Assembly: GCA_944320685.1 (NCBI GenBank)
Contig: CALUIK010000001.1
Span: 682,001 to 746,000 of the forward strand
Reading direction: 5' to 3'
Length of the DNA stretch: 64,000 nucleotides
DNA from: an uncultured Alistipes sp.
GTDB lineage: Bacteria; Bacteroidota; Bacteroidia; Bacteroidales; Rikenellaceae
Positions 8,554 through 17,409 of this stretch are shown here, in pieces. How positions within the stretch are numbered: the first letter of the stretch is position 1; each line of letters starts with the position of its first letter. The position numbers were made by a program, and so were the translations under genes. The notes under the pieces are model-generated. The model was not told where the DNA came from. It did no database searches and saw nothing but the letters and a program-made list of their open reading frames with translations.

Positions 8554-9270
8554 TCAATGTCCGAGGCAGCGGCGGTAGAGCCGCACGGTATTCTCCATAC
8601 CGTACCAGAGGGCGTCGCATACGAGCGCATGGCCTATGGACACCTCGTCGCACCACGGGATACGCTCGGCGAAGTATGTCAGATTGTCCAGATTGAGGTC
8701 GTGGCCGCCGTTAAGTCCCAGCCCTGCGCGGCGTGCCGCCTCGGCAGCCTCCACATAGGGGGCGATGGCGGCCTCGCGGCCGGCGGCGTAACCCGCGGCA
8801 TAGGCCTCGGTATAGAGCTCCACACGGCGCGCGCCGCACGCGGCGGCGCCCTCCACCATCTCGGGGACGGGATCGACGAAGATCGAGGTACGGATACCCG
8901 CCTCGTTGAAGCGGCCGCATATGTCGGTAAGGAAGGTACGGTTGCGGACGGTGTCCCAGCCGGCATTCGAGGTGATGGCGTCGGCGGCATCGGGCACGAG
9001 CGTAACCTGTGCGGGACGCACCTCCAGAACCAGATCGACGAACGATGCGATAGGGTTGCCCTCGATGTTGAGCTCCGTGGAGATGGCGGCCTTGAGGTCG
9101 CGCACATCCTGATAACGTATGTGACGGGCATCGGGACGGGGATGCACCGTGATGCCCTCGGCGCCGAACCGCTCGATCCGAAGGGCGGAGCGCACGACGT
9201 CGGGCAGATTGCCGCCGCGCGAGTTGCGCAGGACGGCGATCTTATTGATGTTTACACTCAGTTTGGTCAT
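8554..9270 (-). CDS. pdxJ: Pyridoxine 5'-phosphate synthase
   Basis: Condenses 1-deoxyxylulose 5-phosphate with 3-amino-2-oxopropyl phosphate to give pyridoxine 5'-phosphate (DXP-dependent vitamin B6 pathway). A 238-residue TIM barrel of typical length. Signatures: [17 protein letters not shown] at the start, [18 protein letters not shown]-like [15 protein letters not shown] and the C-terminal [13 protein letters not shown] and EVSIGHALV. Lies upstream of the cca-like gene with a 28-bp gap, so they probably share a message. nadK diverges from it 156 bp away. Confidence 0.96.
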   Translation of the reverse strand: MTKLSVNINKIAVLRNSRGGNLPDVVRSALRIERFGAEGITVHPRPDARHIRYQDVRDLKAAISTELNIEGNPIASFVDLVLEVRPAQVTLVPDAADAITSNAGWDTVRNRTFLTDICGRFNEAGIRTSIFVDPVPEMVEGAAACGARRVELYTEAYAAGYAAGREAAIAPYVEAAEAARRAGLGLNGGHDLNLDNLTYFAERIPWCDEVSIGHALVCDALWYGMENTVRLYRRCLGH

Positions 9271-9360
9271 GACGGTAACTGTTTTGCCGCCGCACCGGCC
9301 GGCGGCGCGTTATGCCCAGCCCCTCAAGGAGTATGCCCTCACGCCTTCGGCTGCAAAAAA

Positions 9361-9392
9361 TTTGCTATGCAACGGCTCTTATGCTATCTTTG
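9361..9392 (+). promoter_or_regulatory. Consensus promoter of nadK (TTTG-N20-TATCTTTG)
   Basis: TTTG at 9361-9364 and TATCTTTG at 9385-9392 with 20 nt between. Transcription should start near 9397, about 30 nt before the ATG. Confidence 0.8.
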
Positions 9393-9426
9393 CGGGGTAA
9401 AGTTACTCATTTTTTCCGACGCGAGG

Positions 9427-10302
9427 ATGAAAATAATACTTTTTTCCCGGGAGCAGATAAACCACCAGCCGCAGGAGATGGCGCAGGTCTTCCACGCCAT
9501 CGAGCGTCACGGCTTCAGCTACGCCATAAACGAGGAGTTCGCCCGTACCGTAGCCGGCATCCTCGGCCGCGTGATAGACCCCGCCACCATATACCGCGAC
9601 GCCACGGGCCCACAGCCCGCCGAGAGCGTCATGGTCTGCTACGGCGGCGACGGCACCCTGCTTGAGGGCATACAGCGCCTGAGCGACAAATCGATACCTG
9701 TCGCGGGAATCAACTTCGGCCACCTCGGATTCCTCACCACGGCCACACGGGAGGGTGTCGACGCCCTCTTCGACGACATAGCCCGCGGGCGGCTGCTCAC
9801 GCAGCCCCGCACCCTGCTGCAAATCAACGGTGTCGAGGATGCGGCCGCCCCGCTCCTCGCACTGAACGAGGTGGCGGTGCAGAGGCTCGAAGCCTCGATG
9901 ATAAAGGTCGTGGCCCGCGTCGACGGCCAGACCGTGGCCCAATACAACGGCGACGGCGTCATCGTCGCCACCCCCACCGGCTCCACGGCGTACTCGCTCA
10001 GCGCCGGCGGCCCCATACTCTCGCCCTCGTGCGCCTGTTTCGTCATATCGCCGCTCGCGCCCCACAACTTCGGCATGCGCCCCGTCGTCATCCCCGACTC
10101 GAGCCACATAGTGCTCGAACTGCACACGCGCCGCGGCGCCGCACAACTCTCGATCGACAACCGCACCTACCGCCTCGAAGACGGCAGCACGATAGAAATC
10201 ACCCGCGCCGACGAACGGATTTTATTGGCCGTACCGCACAATATATCATTTTACGAGACGTTACATAGTAAAATGATGTGGGATGTGGACATCCGCAATT
10301 AG
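9427..10302 (+). CDS. nadK: NAD kinase
   Basis: Phosphorylates NAD to NADP. 291 residues, usual length. Signatures: CYGGDGTLLEGIQ with the GGDG motif, GINFGHLGFLT, ALNEVAV(QR), YNGDGVIVATPTGSTAYSLS and AGGPILSP. Start at 9427 (MKIILFSREQ) follows a consensus promoter and is the first ATG that gives the expected N-terminus; the frame remains open upstream through pdxJ antisense. It heads the rightward cluster nadK-uppS-bamA-ompH-ompH. Confidence 0.96.
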   Translation: MKIILFSREQINHQPQEMAQVFHAIERHGFSYAINEEFARTVAGILGRVIDPATIYRDATGPQPAESVMVCYGGDGTLLEGIQRLSDKSIPVAGINFGHLGFLTTATREGVDALFDDIARGRLLTQPRTLLQINGVEDAAAPLLALNEVAVQRLEASMIKVVARVDGQTVAQYNGDGVIVATPTGSTAYSLSAGGPILSPSCACFVISPLAPHNFGMRPVVIPDSSHIVLELHTRRGAAQLSIDNRTYRLEDGSTIEITRADERILLAVPHNISFYETLHSKMMWDVDIRN

Positions 10303-10378
10303 GCGCGCCTGCTCGCGCCGAGGGGACCGTATGCCCCGCCGCGCGGAGCCCTGTTGCGGATAAAAAGGGCGGCAACGC

Positions 10379-10409
10379 TTTCAATTCCGATTAAAATTGT
10401 CTACATTTG
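10379..10409 (+). promoter_or_regulatory. Promoter-like element directly before uppS
   Basis: TTTC at 10379-10382, 19 nt, then TACATTTG at 10402-10409. The ATG of uppS is at 10418, so a transcript from here would have a leader of only a few nucleotides. Confidence 0.6.
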
Positions 10410-10417
10410 CAGGTTAT

Positions 10418-11173
10418 ATGAACGAAACGACTCGCATACCATCGCACGTCGCCATAATCATGGATGGCAACGGCCGCTGGGCCCGCCGCCGCGGCAAGGA
10501 ACGCTACGAGGGGCATATGGCCGGAATGGACGCCCTGCGCGCCACCGTCCGCAACGCCGCGGAGTACGGCGTCGGCTACCTCACCGTATACGCCTTCTCC
10601 ACCGAGAACTGGGGACGGCCGCAGCATGAGGTCGACGCCCTCATGCATCTGATATGCAAGGGAGTGGAGATGGAGACCCCCGCACTCGCCGAGCAAGGCG
10701 TGCGCGTGCTCATCCTCGGCGACAAGAGCCGTTTCTCGCCCGAAGTGCTCGACGCCCTCGACCGTATCGAGAACCGCACGGCCCAAGGCAAGCGCATGAC
10801 CCTCATACTCGCCCTCAACTACTCGTCGCGCAACGAAATAGCAGCTGCGGCACGCAAACTGGCCCGCAAGGCCGCCGCCGGGGAGATCGACCCCGACCAG
10901 ATTACCGAACAGAGCTTCGGCGAGGCCCTCTACACGGCCGGAATCCCCGACCCCGATCTTGTGATACGCACCAGCGGCGAGTACCGCTTGAGCAACTTCC
11001 TGCTTTGGCAGGCGTCTTATGCCGAGTTCTACTTCACCGACACGCTGTGGCCCGACTTCGACAAGGCCGAATTCGACAAGGCCATGCGCGAATACGCCTC
11101 GCGCGACCGCCGCTACGGTCTGGTCAAAAGCGAACCCGAAGGGCAAACGGCGCCTCAGGACGGCAAAGCGTAG
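10418..11173 (+). CDS. uppS: Isoprenyl (undecaprenyl diphosphate) synthase
   Basis: Cis-prenyltransferase that makes the C55 lipid carrier for peptidoglycan and glycan assembly. 251 residues. Signatures: HVAIIMDGNGRWARRRG with the catalytic Asp, GHMAGMDALR, YLTVYAFSTENW, LNYSSRNEI and the terminal DLVIRTSGEYRLSNFLLWQ and YAEFYFTDTLWPDF. The start at 10418 leaves nine residues before HVAIIMDG, as is normal. Followed after 291 bp by bamA, an arrangement common in Bacteroidetes. Confidence 0.96.
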   Translation: MNETTRIPSHVAIIMDGNGRWARRRGKERYEGHMAGMDALRATVRNAAEYGVGYLTVYAFSTENWGRPQHEVDALMHLICKGVEMETPALAEQGVRVLILGDKSRFSPEVLDALDRIENRTAQGKRMTLILALNYSSRNEIAAAARKLARKAAAGEIDPDQITEQSFGEALYTAGIPDPDLVIRTSGEYRLSNFLLWQASYAEFYFTDTLWPDFDKAEFDKAMREYASRDRRYGLVKSEPEGQTAPQDGKA

Positions 11174-11190
11174 CGGCAGGGCCGGCAGGA

Positions 11191-11264
11191 CAGATAAAGG
11201 CTCGAATGACTGAACGGCAGGCGCAGACAGATAAAGGGCCGAATGACTGAACGGCAGGCGGCAC
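11191..11264 (+). repeat. 37-bp tandem repeat, two copies
   Basis: Two adjacent copies (11191-11227 and 11228-11264) that differ at two internal positions and at the right edge. Each holds CGAATGACTGAACGGCAGGC. GC-rich CGGCAGG-like words flank the array on the left (11173-11190). It occupies the middle of the uppS-bamA gap. Confidence 0.8.
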
Positions 11265-11464
11265 AGAGAGCGGAAAGCGGAAAATCCTGCAGGGAGGATG
11301 CATCGGGATAGCGCTGTGCCACAGTGCGGCGACATTGAGGCATATCCCGCAAGGCTGCCCGAAAGGCCCGCCGCGAAACACCCCGCCCGGCATAACCCCG
11401 ACAGACGGCGCGGCGAAGTCCGCGACAACATAAATTGAACGGAAAAGAAACTTTTGTTGATTAA

Positions 11465-14074
11465 ATGAGATACGCAGGCAAACCATTCGTTGCGGTCGTA
11501 GCGGCACTCGTCCTCATGGCGGAGCTGGCCACGGCCCAAACCGCAGATACGCTTCGAGTCGACAAGGCCGCCGAGAATGAGGCGGCGCAGCAAGGGCAAG
11601 AGCAGGATGAAGATGAGGGTGAAGACGAGGAGCAGGAACCGCAGTTCGACCGTAACGCTCCCGTACTCAGCGCCAACGCCGAGCCCCGCCTCTATTACAT
11701 ACGCAAAGTGAACATCCACGGCATCAGGTTCCGCGACAAGGACCTGCTGCTGTCGACTTCGGGCCTCATCCCGGGCGACTCGCTCTACCTGCCCAGCACC
11801 TTCATCTCGGACGCCATCACCCGACTGTGGGGCCAGCGTTACTTCTCCGACGTGGAGATCGGCGCCAACATCGAGGGCGACAGCATCGACCTCGAGGTCT
11901 TCCTTCAGGAGCGTCCCCGCGTACGCAGCTGGAACTTCGAGGGCGACCGCATAAGCCGCAGCAAACAGAAGGACCTCACCGACGAACTCAAACTCAAGGC
12001 CGGCACCGAACTCTCGGACTATGTCATCGACAAGAACGAGAAACTCATCAAAAAGCACTTCATAGCCAAAGGCTTCCGCAACGTCGACGTCACCACCCGC
12101 ATCGAAAACGACCCGATACGCCAGAACATGGTCAACGTCACCTTCCGCATCGACCGCAACGAGAAGGTGCGCGTCGGCAGCATCACCTTCAGCGGCAACA
12201 CGCAGTTCAAGGAGAAACGCCTGCGCCGCACATTCAAGAAGACACACCAGAAGAGCCTCAACTTCTTCCAGAACACCAAACTCAACGAAGAGGACTACAA
12301 GGAGGACAAGAACCTGCTCATCGACTTCTACAACTCGCAGGGCTACCGCAACGCCACAATCATCTCGGACTCGGTCTACTCGATCAATCCCGAACGCATA
12401 GGCATACATATCGACCTGTCGGAGGGAGAGAAGTTCTACATCCGCGACATCAAGTGGATCGGCAACTCGATCTACCCCACCGATGAACTGCAGCAGATCT
12501 TCGGCGTCAAGAAGGGAGACACCTATGACAAGAAGTCGATGCACAAACGCCTCGGCATAGGCCGCGAGATGGATCCCGAAGGGATGTCGGTGTCGACGCT
12601 ATACCAGAATAACGGTTACCTCATGTCGCAGATCGAGCCCTCGGAAATTGTCGTCGGCAAGGACTCGATAGACCTCGAGATCAAGGTATTCGAGGGCAAG
12701 CCATTCACCGTCAACGAGGTGGGCATCTCGGGCAACAACCGCGTCGACGACGAGGTGATCCGCCGCGAGCTCTACGTCTTTCCGGGCGAGCTCTACAACC
12801 GCGCGCTGCTGATGCGTACGCTGCGTATGCTCATGGGCATGGGACACTTCGACGCCGAGCAGCTCCAGCCCGACATACAGCCCATATCGAGCGACAAGGT
12901 CAACATCAACTTCCCGCTGGTGGAGACCGCCAGCGACCAGTTCAATGTCGCCGGAGGCTGGGGATCGGGCTCGTTCGTCGGCTCGGTCGGCATCACGCTC
13001 AACAACCTCTCGACACGCAACCTCTTCAAGAAGGGGACATGGACGCCGTACCCCATGGGACAGAACCAGAAGTTCTCGATCTCGGGGCAGACAAACGGCA
13101 CATACTACAAGGCCATCGCCGCCAGCTTCACCGACCCGTGGGTCGGCGGACACAAGCCCAACTCGCTCACCGTGTCGGGCCACTGGTCGGAGCAGAACAA
13201 CGCCTACTACGTATGGCAGTCGGCCACGATGTACTTCCGCTCGTTCGGTCTGGCGGCGGGCCTCGGAAAACGCCTCAAGTGGCCCGACCCCAACTTCTCG
13301 CTCTACCTCGAGGCACAGTACACGCGCTACAGCCTCAAGAACTGGAACTACTTCATCATGAGCAACGGCGTGGCCAACGAGCTCTCGCTCAAGGTGGCGC
13401 TGTCGCGTTCGACCGTCGACCAGCCGATATATCCCCGTTCGGGATCCGAATTCTCGGCCATACTCACCTTCACGCCCCCCTATTCGCTGTGGGACGGCCG
13501 CGACTACTCGGATGCGAGCATGCCCGACAGGGTACGCTACAAGTGGATCGAGTACCACCGCTGGCAGCTCAACGCCCGCTGGTTCCTCCCCATATCGCGC
13601 AACAACAAGCTCGTCCTGATGGCCGGCGCCGAAATGGGATTCCTCGGCCACTACAACAAGAACAAGGTCTCGCCCTTCGAGCGTTTCGAGGTCGGCGGCG
13701 ACGGCATGAGCGGATACACCATCTACGGTGTGGACATCATCCGCCTGCGCGGCTACGAGAACGGCGCCCTCGACCCCACGAGCGACTACTCGATCGGCTA
13801 CAACAAATATACTATGGAGCTGCGTTACCCCGTTATATTGAAGGAGTCGTCGCAGATCTACGTCCTCGGCTTCCTCGAGGGGGGCAACGGATTCGACTCG
13901 TGGAAGAGTTTCTCGCCCTTCAAGATCAAGCGTTCGGCCGGTCTGGGCGTAAGGCTCTACCTGCCCATCGTGGGCCTGCTCGGCCTCGACTGGGGTTGGG
14001 GATTCGACGCCCCCGCGGGTTCGACCAGACGCAGCGGCAGCCAGTTCCACTTCACCATGGGCCAAACATTCTGA
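11465..14074 (+). CDS. bamA: Outer membrane protein assembly factor BamA
   Basis: Omp85 protein that inserts beta-barrel proteins into the outer membrane; 869 residues. A signal peptide (cleavage near residue 24, LATAQ) is followed by a very acidic stretch at about residues 35-60 (QDEDEGEDEEQEPQ), then POTRA repeats from about 75 to 480 (for example KVNIHGIRFRDKDLL, VGSITFSGNTQFKEKRLRRT, IKWIGNSIYPTDEL, VNEVGISGNNRVDDEVIRRE). The C-terminal barrel carries the lid-loop motif LRGYENG and ends in Phe (MGQTF). Two ompH/skp genes follow at once, forming an envelope-assembly unit. Confidence 0.96.
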   Translation: MRYAGKPFVAVVAALVLMAELATAQTADTLRVDKAAENEAAQQGQEQDEDEGEDEEQEPQFDRNAPVLSANAEPRLYYIRKVNIHGIRFRDKDLLLSTSGLIPGDSLYLPSTFISDAITRLWGQRYFSDVEIGANIEGDSIDLEVFLQERPRVRSWNFEGDRISRSKQKDLTDELKLKAGTELSDYVIDKNEKLIKKHFIAKGFRNVDVTTRIENDPIRQNMVNVTFRIDRNEKVRVGSITFSGNTQFKEKRLRRTFKKTHQKSLNFFQNTKLNEEDYKEDKNLLIDFYNSQGYRNATIISDSVYSINPERIGIHIDLSEGEKFYIRDIKWIGNSIYPTDELQQIFGVKKGDTYDKKSMHKRLGIGREMDPEGMSVSTLYQNNGYLMSQIEPSEIVVGKDSIDLEIKVFEGKPFTVNEVGISGNNRVDDEVIRRELYVFPGELYNRALLMRTLRMLMGMGHFDAEQLQPDIQPISSDKVNINFPLVETASDQFNVAGGWGSGSFVGSVGITLNNLSTRNLFKKGTWTPYPMGQNQKFSISGQTNGTYYKAIAASFTDPWVGGHKPNSLTVSGHWSEQNNAYYVWQSATMYFRSFGLAAGLGKRLKWPDPNFSLYLEAQYTRYSLKNWNYFIMSNGVANELSLKVALSRSTVDQPIYPRSGSEFSAILTFTPPYSLWDGRDYSDASMPDRVRYKWIEYHRWQLNARWFLPISRNNKLVLMAGAEMGFLGHYNKNKVSPFERFEVGGDGMSGYTIYGVDIIRLRGYENGALDPTSDYSIGYNKYTMELRYPVILKESSQIYVLGFLEGGNGFDSWKSFSPFKIKRSAGLGVRLYLPIVGLLGLDWGWGFDAPAGSTRRSGSQFHFTMGQTF

Positions 14075-14106
14075 CGCCTTTGGCAGTATATTTGAAAATA
14101 AATTCA

Positions 14107-14114
14107 TAAATTTG
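14107..14114 (+). promoter_or_regulatory. -7 box (TAAATTTG) upstream of the first ompH gene
   Basis: Exact TAnnTTTG, 30 nt before the ATG at 14145; a second match (TATATTTG) lies at 14087-14094. A TTTG at 14079-14082 is 24 nt away, slightly far for a -33 box. Confidence 0.5.
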
Positions 14115-14144
14115 CGGCTACGCGCCACATAGAAAGGAGTTTAT

Positions 14145-14726
14145 ATGAAACGGTTAGCACTGATTTTGGCATTCGCGCTGTCGGCGGCAGGCTTTGCGGC
14201 CGCACAGAACATCGTAACGGTGAACAGCGAAAAGATATTCAAGTCGATAGACGCCTACAACGAAGCCCTCACGCAACTCGACCAGATGGCACAGCAGTAC
14301 CAGAAGGATGTGGACGAGAAATTCAAGGCCGTAGAGGAGTTGTACAACGCCTACATGCAGCGCAAGTCGACCCTCTCGCAGGCTTCGCAGCAGGCAAACG
14401 AGGAGAACATCCTCAAGATGGAGAAGGAGGCCACGGACTTCCAAGAGTCGATCTTCGGCACCGACGGCTCCCTCATGAAGCGCCGTATCGAGCTCATACA
14501 GCCCATACAGAAGCAGGTGTTCGGCACCATCGAGGCATATGCCAAGGAGAAGGGCATAGACATGGTGATAGACATAGCGCAGAACGCCACCATGCTCTAC
14601 TACTCGCCTGCAAGCGACCACACGCAGGCCATAGTCGACCGGCTGAAGGCGGCTCCTGCGGCAACGGCCGAGGCGGCCTCCGCAACGCAGCAGCAAACGG
14701 CACAGACAACTGAAAATCAGCAATAA
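14145..14726 (+). CDS. OmpH/Skp-family periplasmic chaperone (first copy)
   Basis: Holds outer-membrane proteins soluble in the periplasm on their way to BamA. 193 residues with a signal peptide (MKRLALILAFALSAAGFAAA). The Skp pattern is visible: IVTVNSEKIFKSID, a long helical hairpin rich in Gln, Glu and Lys (about residues 45-130), then IEAYAKEKGIDMVIDIAQNATMLYYSP. A C-terminal Ala/Thr/Gln tail is extra. Lies between bamA and a second ompH gene (27 bp gap). Confidence 0.9.
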   Translation: MKRLALILAFALSAAGFAAAQNIVTVNSEKIFKSIDAYNEALTQLDQMAQQYQKDVDEKFKAVEELYNAYMQRKSTLSQASQQANEENILKMEKEATDFQESIFGTDGSLMKRRIELIQPIQKQVFGTIEAYAKEKGIDMVIDIAQNATMLYYSPASDHTQAIVDRLKAAPAATAEAASATQQQTAQTTENQQ

Positions 14727-14753
14727 ATATAAATTACACACGTAAAGAAAACC

Positions 14754-15266
14754 ATGAAAAAAGCATTCAAACTAACCCTTGTGGTTGCATGTACGATGTT
14801 CTCGACATCGCTCTTCGCACAGAAGTTCGGTCGCATCAACTCTCAGGAGATCGTAACCAGCATGAACGAGTTCAAAGAGGCGCAGACTAAACTTCAGGAG
14901 TACGAGAAAGACCTCTACGCACAGTTGGAGACCATCGGTGTCGAGTTCAACACCAAGCTGCAGGAGTTCCAGCAGAGCGCCGACACTCTCGGTGACGCCA
15001 TGAAACAACTCAAGGAGAAGGAGCTCAACGACCTCCAGACCCGCTATCAGGAGTTCCAGCAGATGGCCGGCAGCGACATGCAGAAGAAGCAGATGGAGTT
15101 GTTGCAGCCCATACAGCAGAAGTGCCTCGACGCCATCAACGAGGTGGCCAAGACCGGAGGCTACACCGTGATCTTCGACATGGCCGCAGGTGCGCTCGCG
15201 TATATCGACGAGGCCGCCACCACCGACATAAGCGCCGATGTGAAGACCAAGCTGGGCATACAGTAG
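14754..15266 (+). CDS. OmpH/Skp-family periplasmic chaperone (second copy)
   Basis: A 170-residue relative of the preceding gene, also with a signal peptide (cleaved near FAQ, residue 23). It shows the same layout: FGRINSQEIVTSM, a coiled helical hairpin of about 80 residues, and INEVAKTGGYTVIFDMAAGALAYID. It lacks the Gln/Thr tail of the first copy. Two tandem ompH genes after bamA are common in this phylum. A strong terminator closes the unit at 15335-15369. Confidence 0.9.
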   Translation: MKKAFKLTLVVACTMFSTSLFAQKFGRINSQEIVTSMNEFKEAQTKLQEYEKDLYAQLETIGVEFNTKLQEFQQSADTLGDAMKQLKEKELNDLQTRYQEFQQMAGSDMQKKQMELLQPIQQKCLDAINEVAKTGGYTVIFDMAAGALAYIDEAATTDISADVKTKLGIQ

Positions 15267-15334
15267 ACCATACCGCGAAGGGCGGGGCATGGCGGCTGCG
15301 GCTGCGAACCACGCGCCCGAGCGGCAAGAAGCAG

Positions 15335-15369
15335 CGGAGCGCCGGATACCCGGCGCTCCGCCATTTTTT
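15335..15369 (+). terminator. Intrinsic terminator of the uppS-bamA-ompH unit
   Basis: Eleven-bp GC stem (15335-15345 with 15350-15360), 4-nt loop, then six T at 15364-15369. Confidence 0.88.
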
Positions 15370-15470
15370 ACCCCGCACGCGGCAAAAAACACCCGAACGG
15401 GCGCACGCCGATCCCGGGACATGGCCGTTCGGCAAAAAATCACTATCTTCGGGAAACAAAACCTTGAGAC

Positions 15471-16640
15471 ATGAACACAAAGACCTTCTTCCTCGCCGCC
15501 ATACTCCTCATGGCGGCCTGCGCGGCCGCCACGGCACAAGAGGCCGCAATTGCCCCGCCACCGCCGTCGCAACTGCCCCGCGCGATCGACTCGGGGACAT
15601 TCCCCACAGGCCACATACAGGGCATCGCCGTCGACACGCAGCGGCAGTATATCTACTACTCCTATACCACGATGCTCGTCAAGGCCGACATGCAGGGCCG
15701 CGTCGTGGGGACCGTGACGGGGCTGCTCGGACATCTCGGATGCCTCGACTTCAACGACGCCGACGGCCGCGTCTACGGCTCGCTCGAATACAAGAACGAC
15801 GCCATCGGCCGCGGCATCCTCGCCTCGCAGGGACACCCCGACACACACGCGGCCGAGGGCCTCTACATCGCCATATTCGATGTCGGCCGCATCACGCACG
15901 AGGGCATGGACGCCGAGCGCGACAGCATCATGACGACGGTATACCTTGCCGACGTGATGGAGGACTACACCGCCACCGTCACAACCGAGAGCGGCGAGCG
16001 CCCGCACCGCTACGGCTGCAGCGGCATCGACGGCGTGAGCTTCGGCCCCCGTTTCGGCCGCAGCGGCGGCCGCCAATATCTCACCGTGGCCTACGGCATC
16101 TTCAACGAGCCCGACCGCACGGACAACGACCATCAGGTGCTGCTGCAATACGACACCCGCAACTGGGAGCGTTACGAAACGCCCCTGCGGCAGGACTCGC
16201 TCCACCGCAACGGCCCCGCCCGCGCCGACGGACGCTATTTCGTCCGCACGGGCAACACCTCATACGGCGTGCAGAACCTCGAATACGACGCCGCGTCGCA
16301 CCGCTGGTACATGTCCGTATACAAGGGCGAGAAACGGCACTTCCCGAACTATACGCTCTTCGCCGTCGACGGCCGCGCACGGCCCGTGAAGCAGGAGCTG
16401 GAGGGCGTACCCTACGCCGGACGGGCCCGTGTGGTGCCGCTGGCCGACGCGGGACTACGAGACAAGGAGACGGGAATCCGCGGCTGGCACTTCCCCTACG
16501 GCTCGACAGGGCTCTTCTCGCTCGGGATGGGCTACTTCTACATCTCGCACAATTACAGCAGCGGGAAGGGACAGGGCAGCGTCATACGCCTCTACCACCT
16601 GACAAATGACGCCGAACACCCCTTCGTGGCGGTGGAGTGA
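15471..16640 (+). CDS. Exported protein of unknown function, possibly a beta-propeller
   Basis: 389 residues with a signal peptide (MNTKTFFLAAILLMAAC...TAQ; the Cys at about 17 leaves a lipoprotein possible). Repeated beta-rich units such as GHIQGIAVDTQRQYIYYSYT, GCLDFNDADGRVYGSLEY, GIDGVSFGPRFG and GTGLFSLG-type ends suggest a propeller that compares stored and displayed values, but no family was recognised with confidence. There is no obvious catalytic motif. A weak promoter-like TATCTTCG lies at 15444-15451. The next gene begins 30 bp downstream, so the two may be cotranscribed. Confidence 0.75.
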   Translation: MNTKTFFLAAILLMAACAAATAQEAAIAPPPPSQLPRAIDSGTFPTGHIQGIAVDTQRQYIYYSYTTMLVKADMQGRVVGTVTGLLGHLGCLDFNDADGRVYGSLEYKNDAIGRGILASQGHPDTHAAEGLYIAIFDVGRITHEGMDAERDSIMTTVYLADVMEDYTATVTTESGERPHRYGCSGIDGVSFGPRFGRSGGRQYLTVAYGIFNEPDRTDNDHQVLLQYDTRNWERYETPLRQDSLHRNGPARADGRYFVRTGNTSYGVQNLEYDAASHRWYMSVYKGEKRHFPNYTLFAVDGRARPVKQELEGVPYAGRARVVPLADAGLRDKETGIRGWHFPYGSTGLFSLGMGYFYISHNYSSGKGQGSVIRLYHLTNDAEHPFVAVE

Positions 16641-16670
16641 CAACATCACCGATAGAACATAAGCAACGCC

Positions 16671-17312
16671 ATGACGACACGCCCCGACAACACGCCCCGA
16701 CGGCAGAAGATGGACCGCGCCGCAGCCCTCGCGGAACTCGAATGGTACGACACTCTGGTGCGCCGCAAGCTTCGCACATGGGGCCGCTGGCTCGACGTCG
16801 ACCACAAGCGTATCCTCACCGACAACTTCGACGCAATCGCCGCACGGCGCGGCGCCCTGCAGTTCCGCGCCGAGAAGGAGGGATACTACATAGGCGAGGT
16901 CGACGAGGAGGGGCTGCGCCACGGCTACGGCGTATACACATTCAACGACATGGGGCCAAAGCGGTGGGTCATGCAGGCGGGGCTGTGGCACGAAGGGCGC
17001 CCCACGGGGGCGCATACCCTATACGACGCCAGCGGGCCGCGGGGGCACCGCTACCTCGCCTCGGTATACTATACGGGCGAACGGCGGCATGAGCAGGGCT
17101 TGGTACAGTTCTCGATCTCGGACGACGGCTACAACGGACGCCAGCACAAATACCGCCGTTACGAGCGTTTCTCGATGGCGACGCTCATTGTGGGCCTCGC
17201 GATAGTATACATGATAACCTTCTTCCTGACGCGCAAGGCCTCGTTCGGGATATTCGTATGCGCGGCGGTCGCATTCCTCTACCTCATAGGCTCGACACGG
17301 CGGCAGGCATGA
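16671..17312 (+). CDS. Membrane protein with MORN-like repeats, unknown function
   Basis: 213 residues without a signal peptide. The middle holds MORN-like units (YYIGEVDEEGLRHGYGVYTF, then WVMQAGLWHEGRPTGAHTLYD), followed by two transmembrane helices near the C-terminus (MATLIVGLAIVYMITFFL and FGIFVCAAVAFLYLIG) and a short basic tail. MORN motifs often bind lipids or proteins, but no function is inferred here. An internal ATG at the MDRAAA position is an alternative start. Confidence 0.7.
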   Translation: MTTRPDNTPRRQKMDRAAALAELEWYDTLVRRKLRTWGRWLDVDHKRILTDNFDAIAARRGALQFRAEKEGYYIGEVDEEGLRHGYGVYTFNDMGPKRWVMQAGLWHEGRPTGAHTLYDASGPRGHRYLASVYYTGERRHEQGLVQFSISDDGYNGRQHKYRRYERFSMATLIVGLAIVYMITFFLTRKASFGIFVCAAVAFLYLIGSTRRQA

Positions 17313-17345
17313 CACCGCCGCCCGCCGCACACGCCGCAATAATAT

Positions 17346-17382
17346 GCGGGGCGCGTCTCCCGAGATGGGAAACGCGCCCCGC
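17346..17382. terminator. Hairpin between convergent genes
   Basis: Eleven-bp GC stem (17346-17356 with 17372-17382) with further inner pairing. No good T-tract on either side, so it is a likely but not textbook terminator. Confidence 0.6.
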
Positions 17383-17409
17383 GCCTCTGCCTGCAGGTTC
17401 CGCTAAGGG

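Noticed and set aside
8461..9426. Extended N-terminus of nadK reaching back over pdxJ
   Set aside because: The added part is antisense to pdxJ, and a consensus promoter lies within it just ahead of the chosen ATG.
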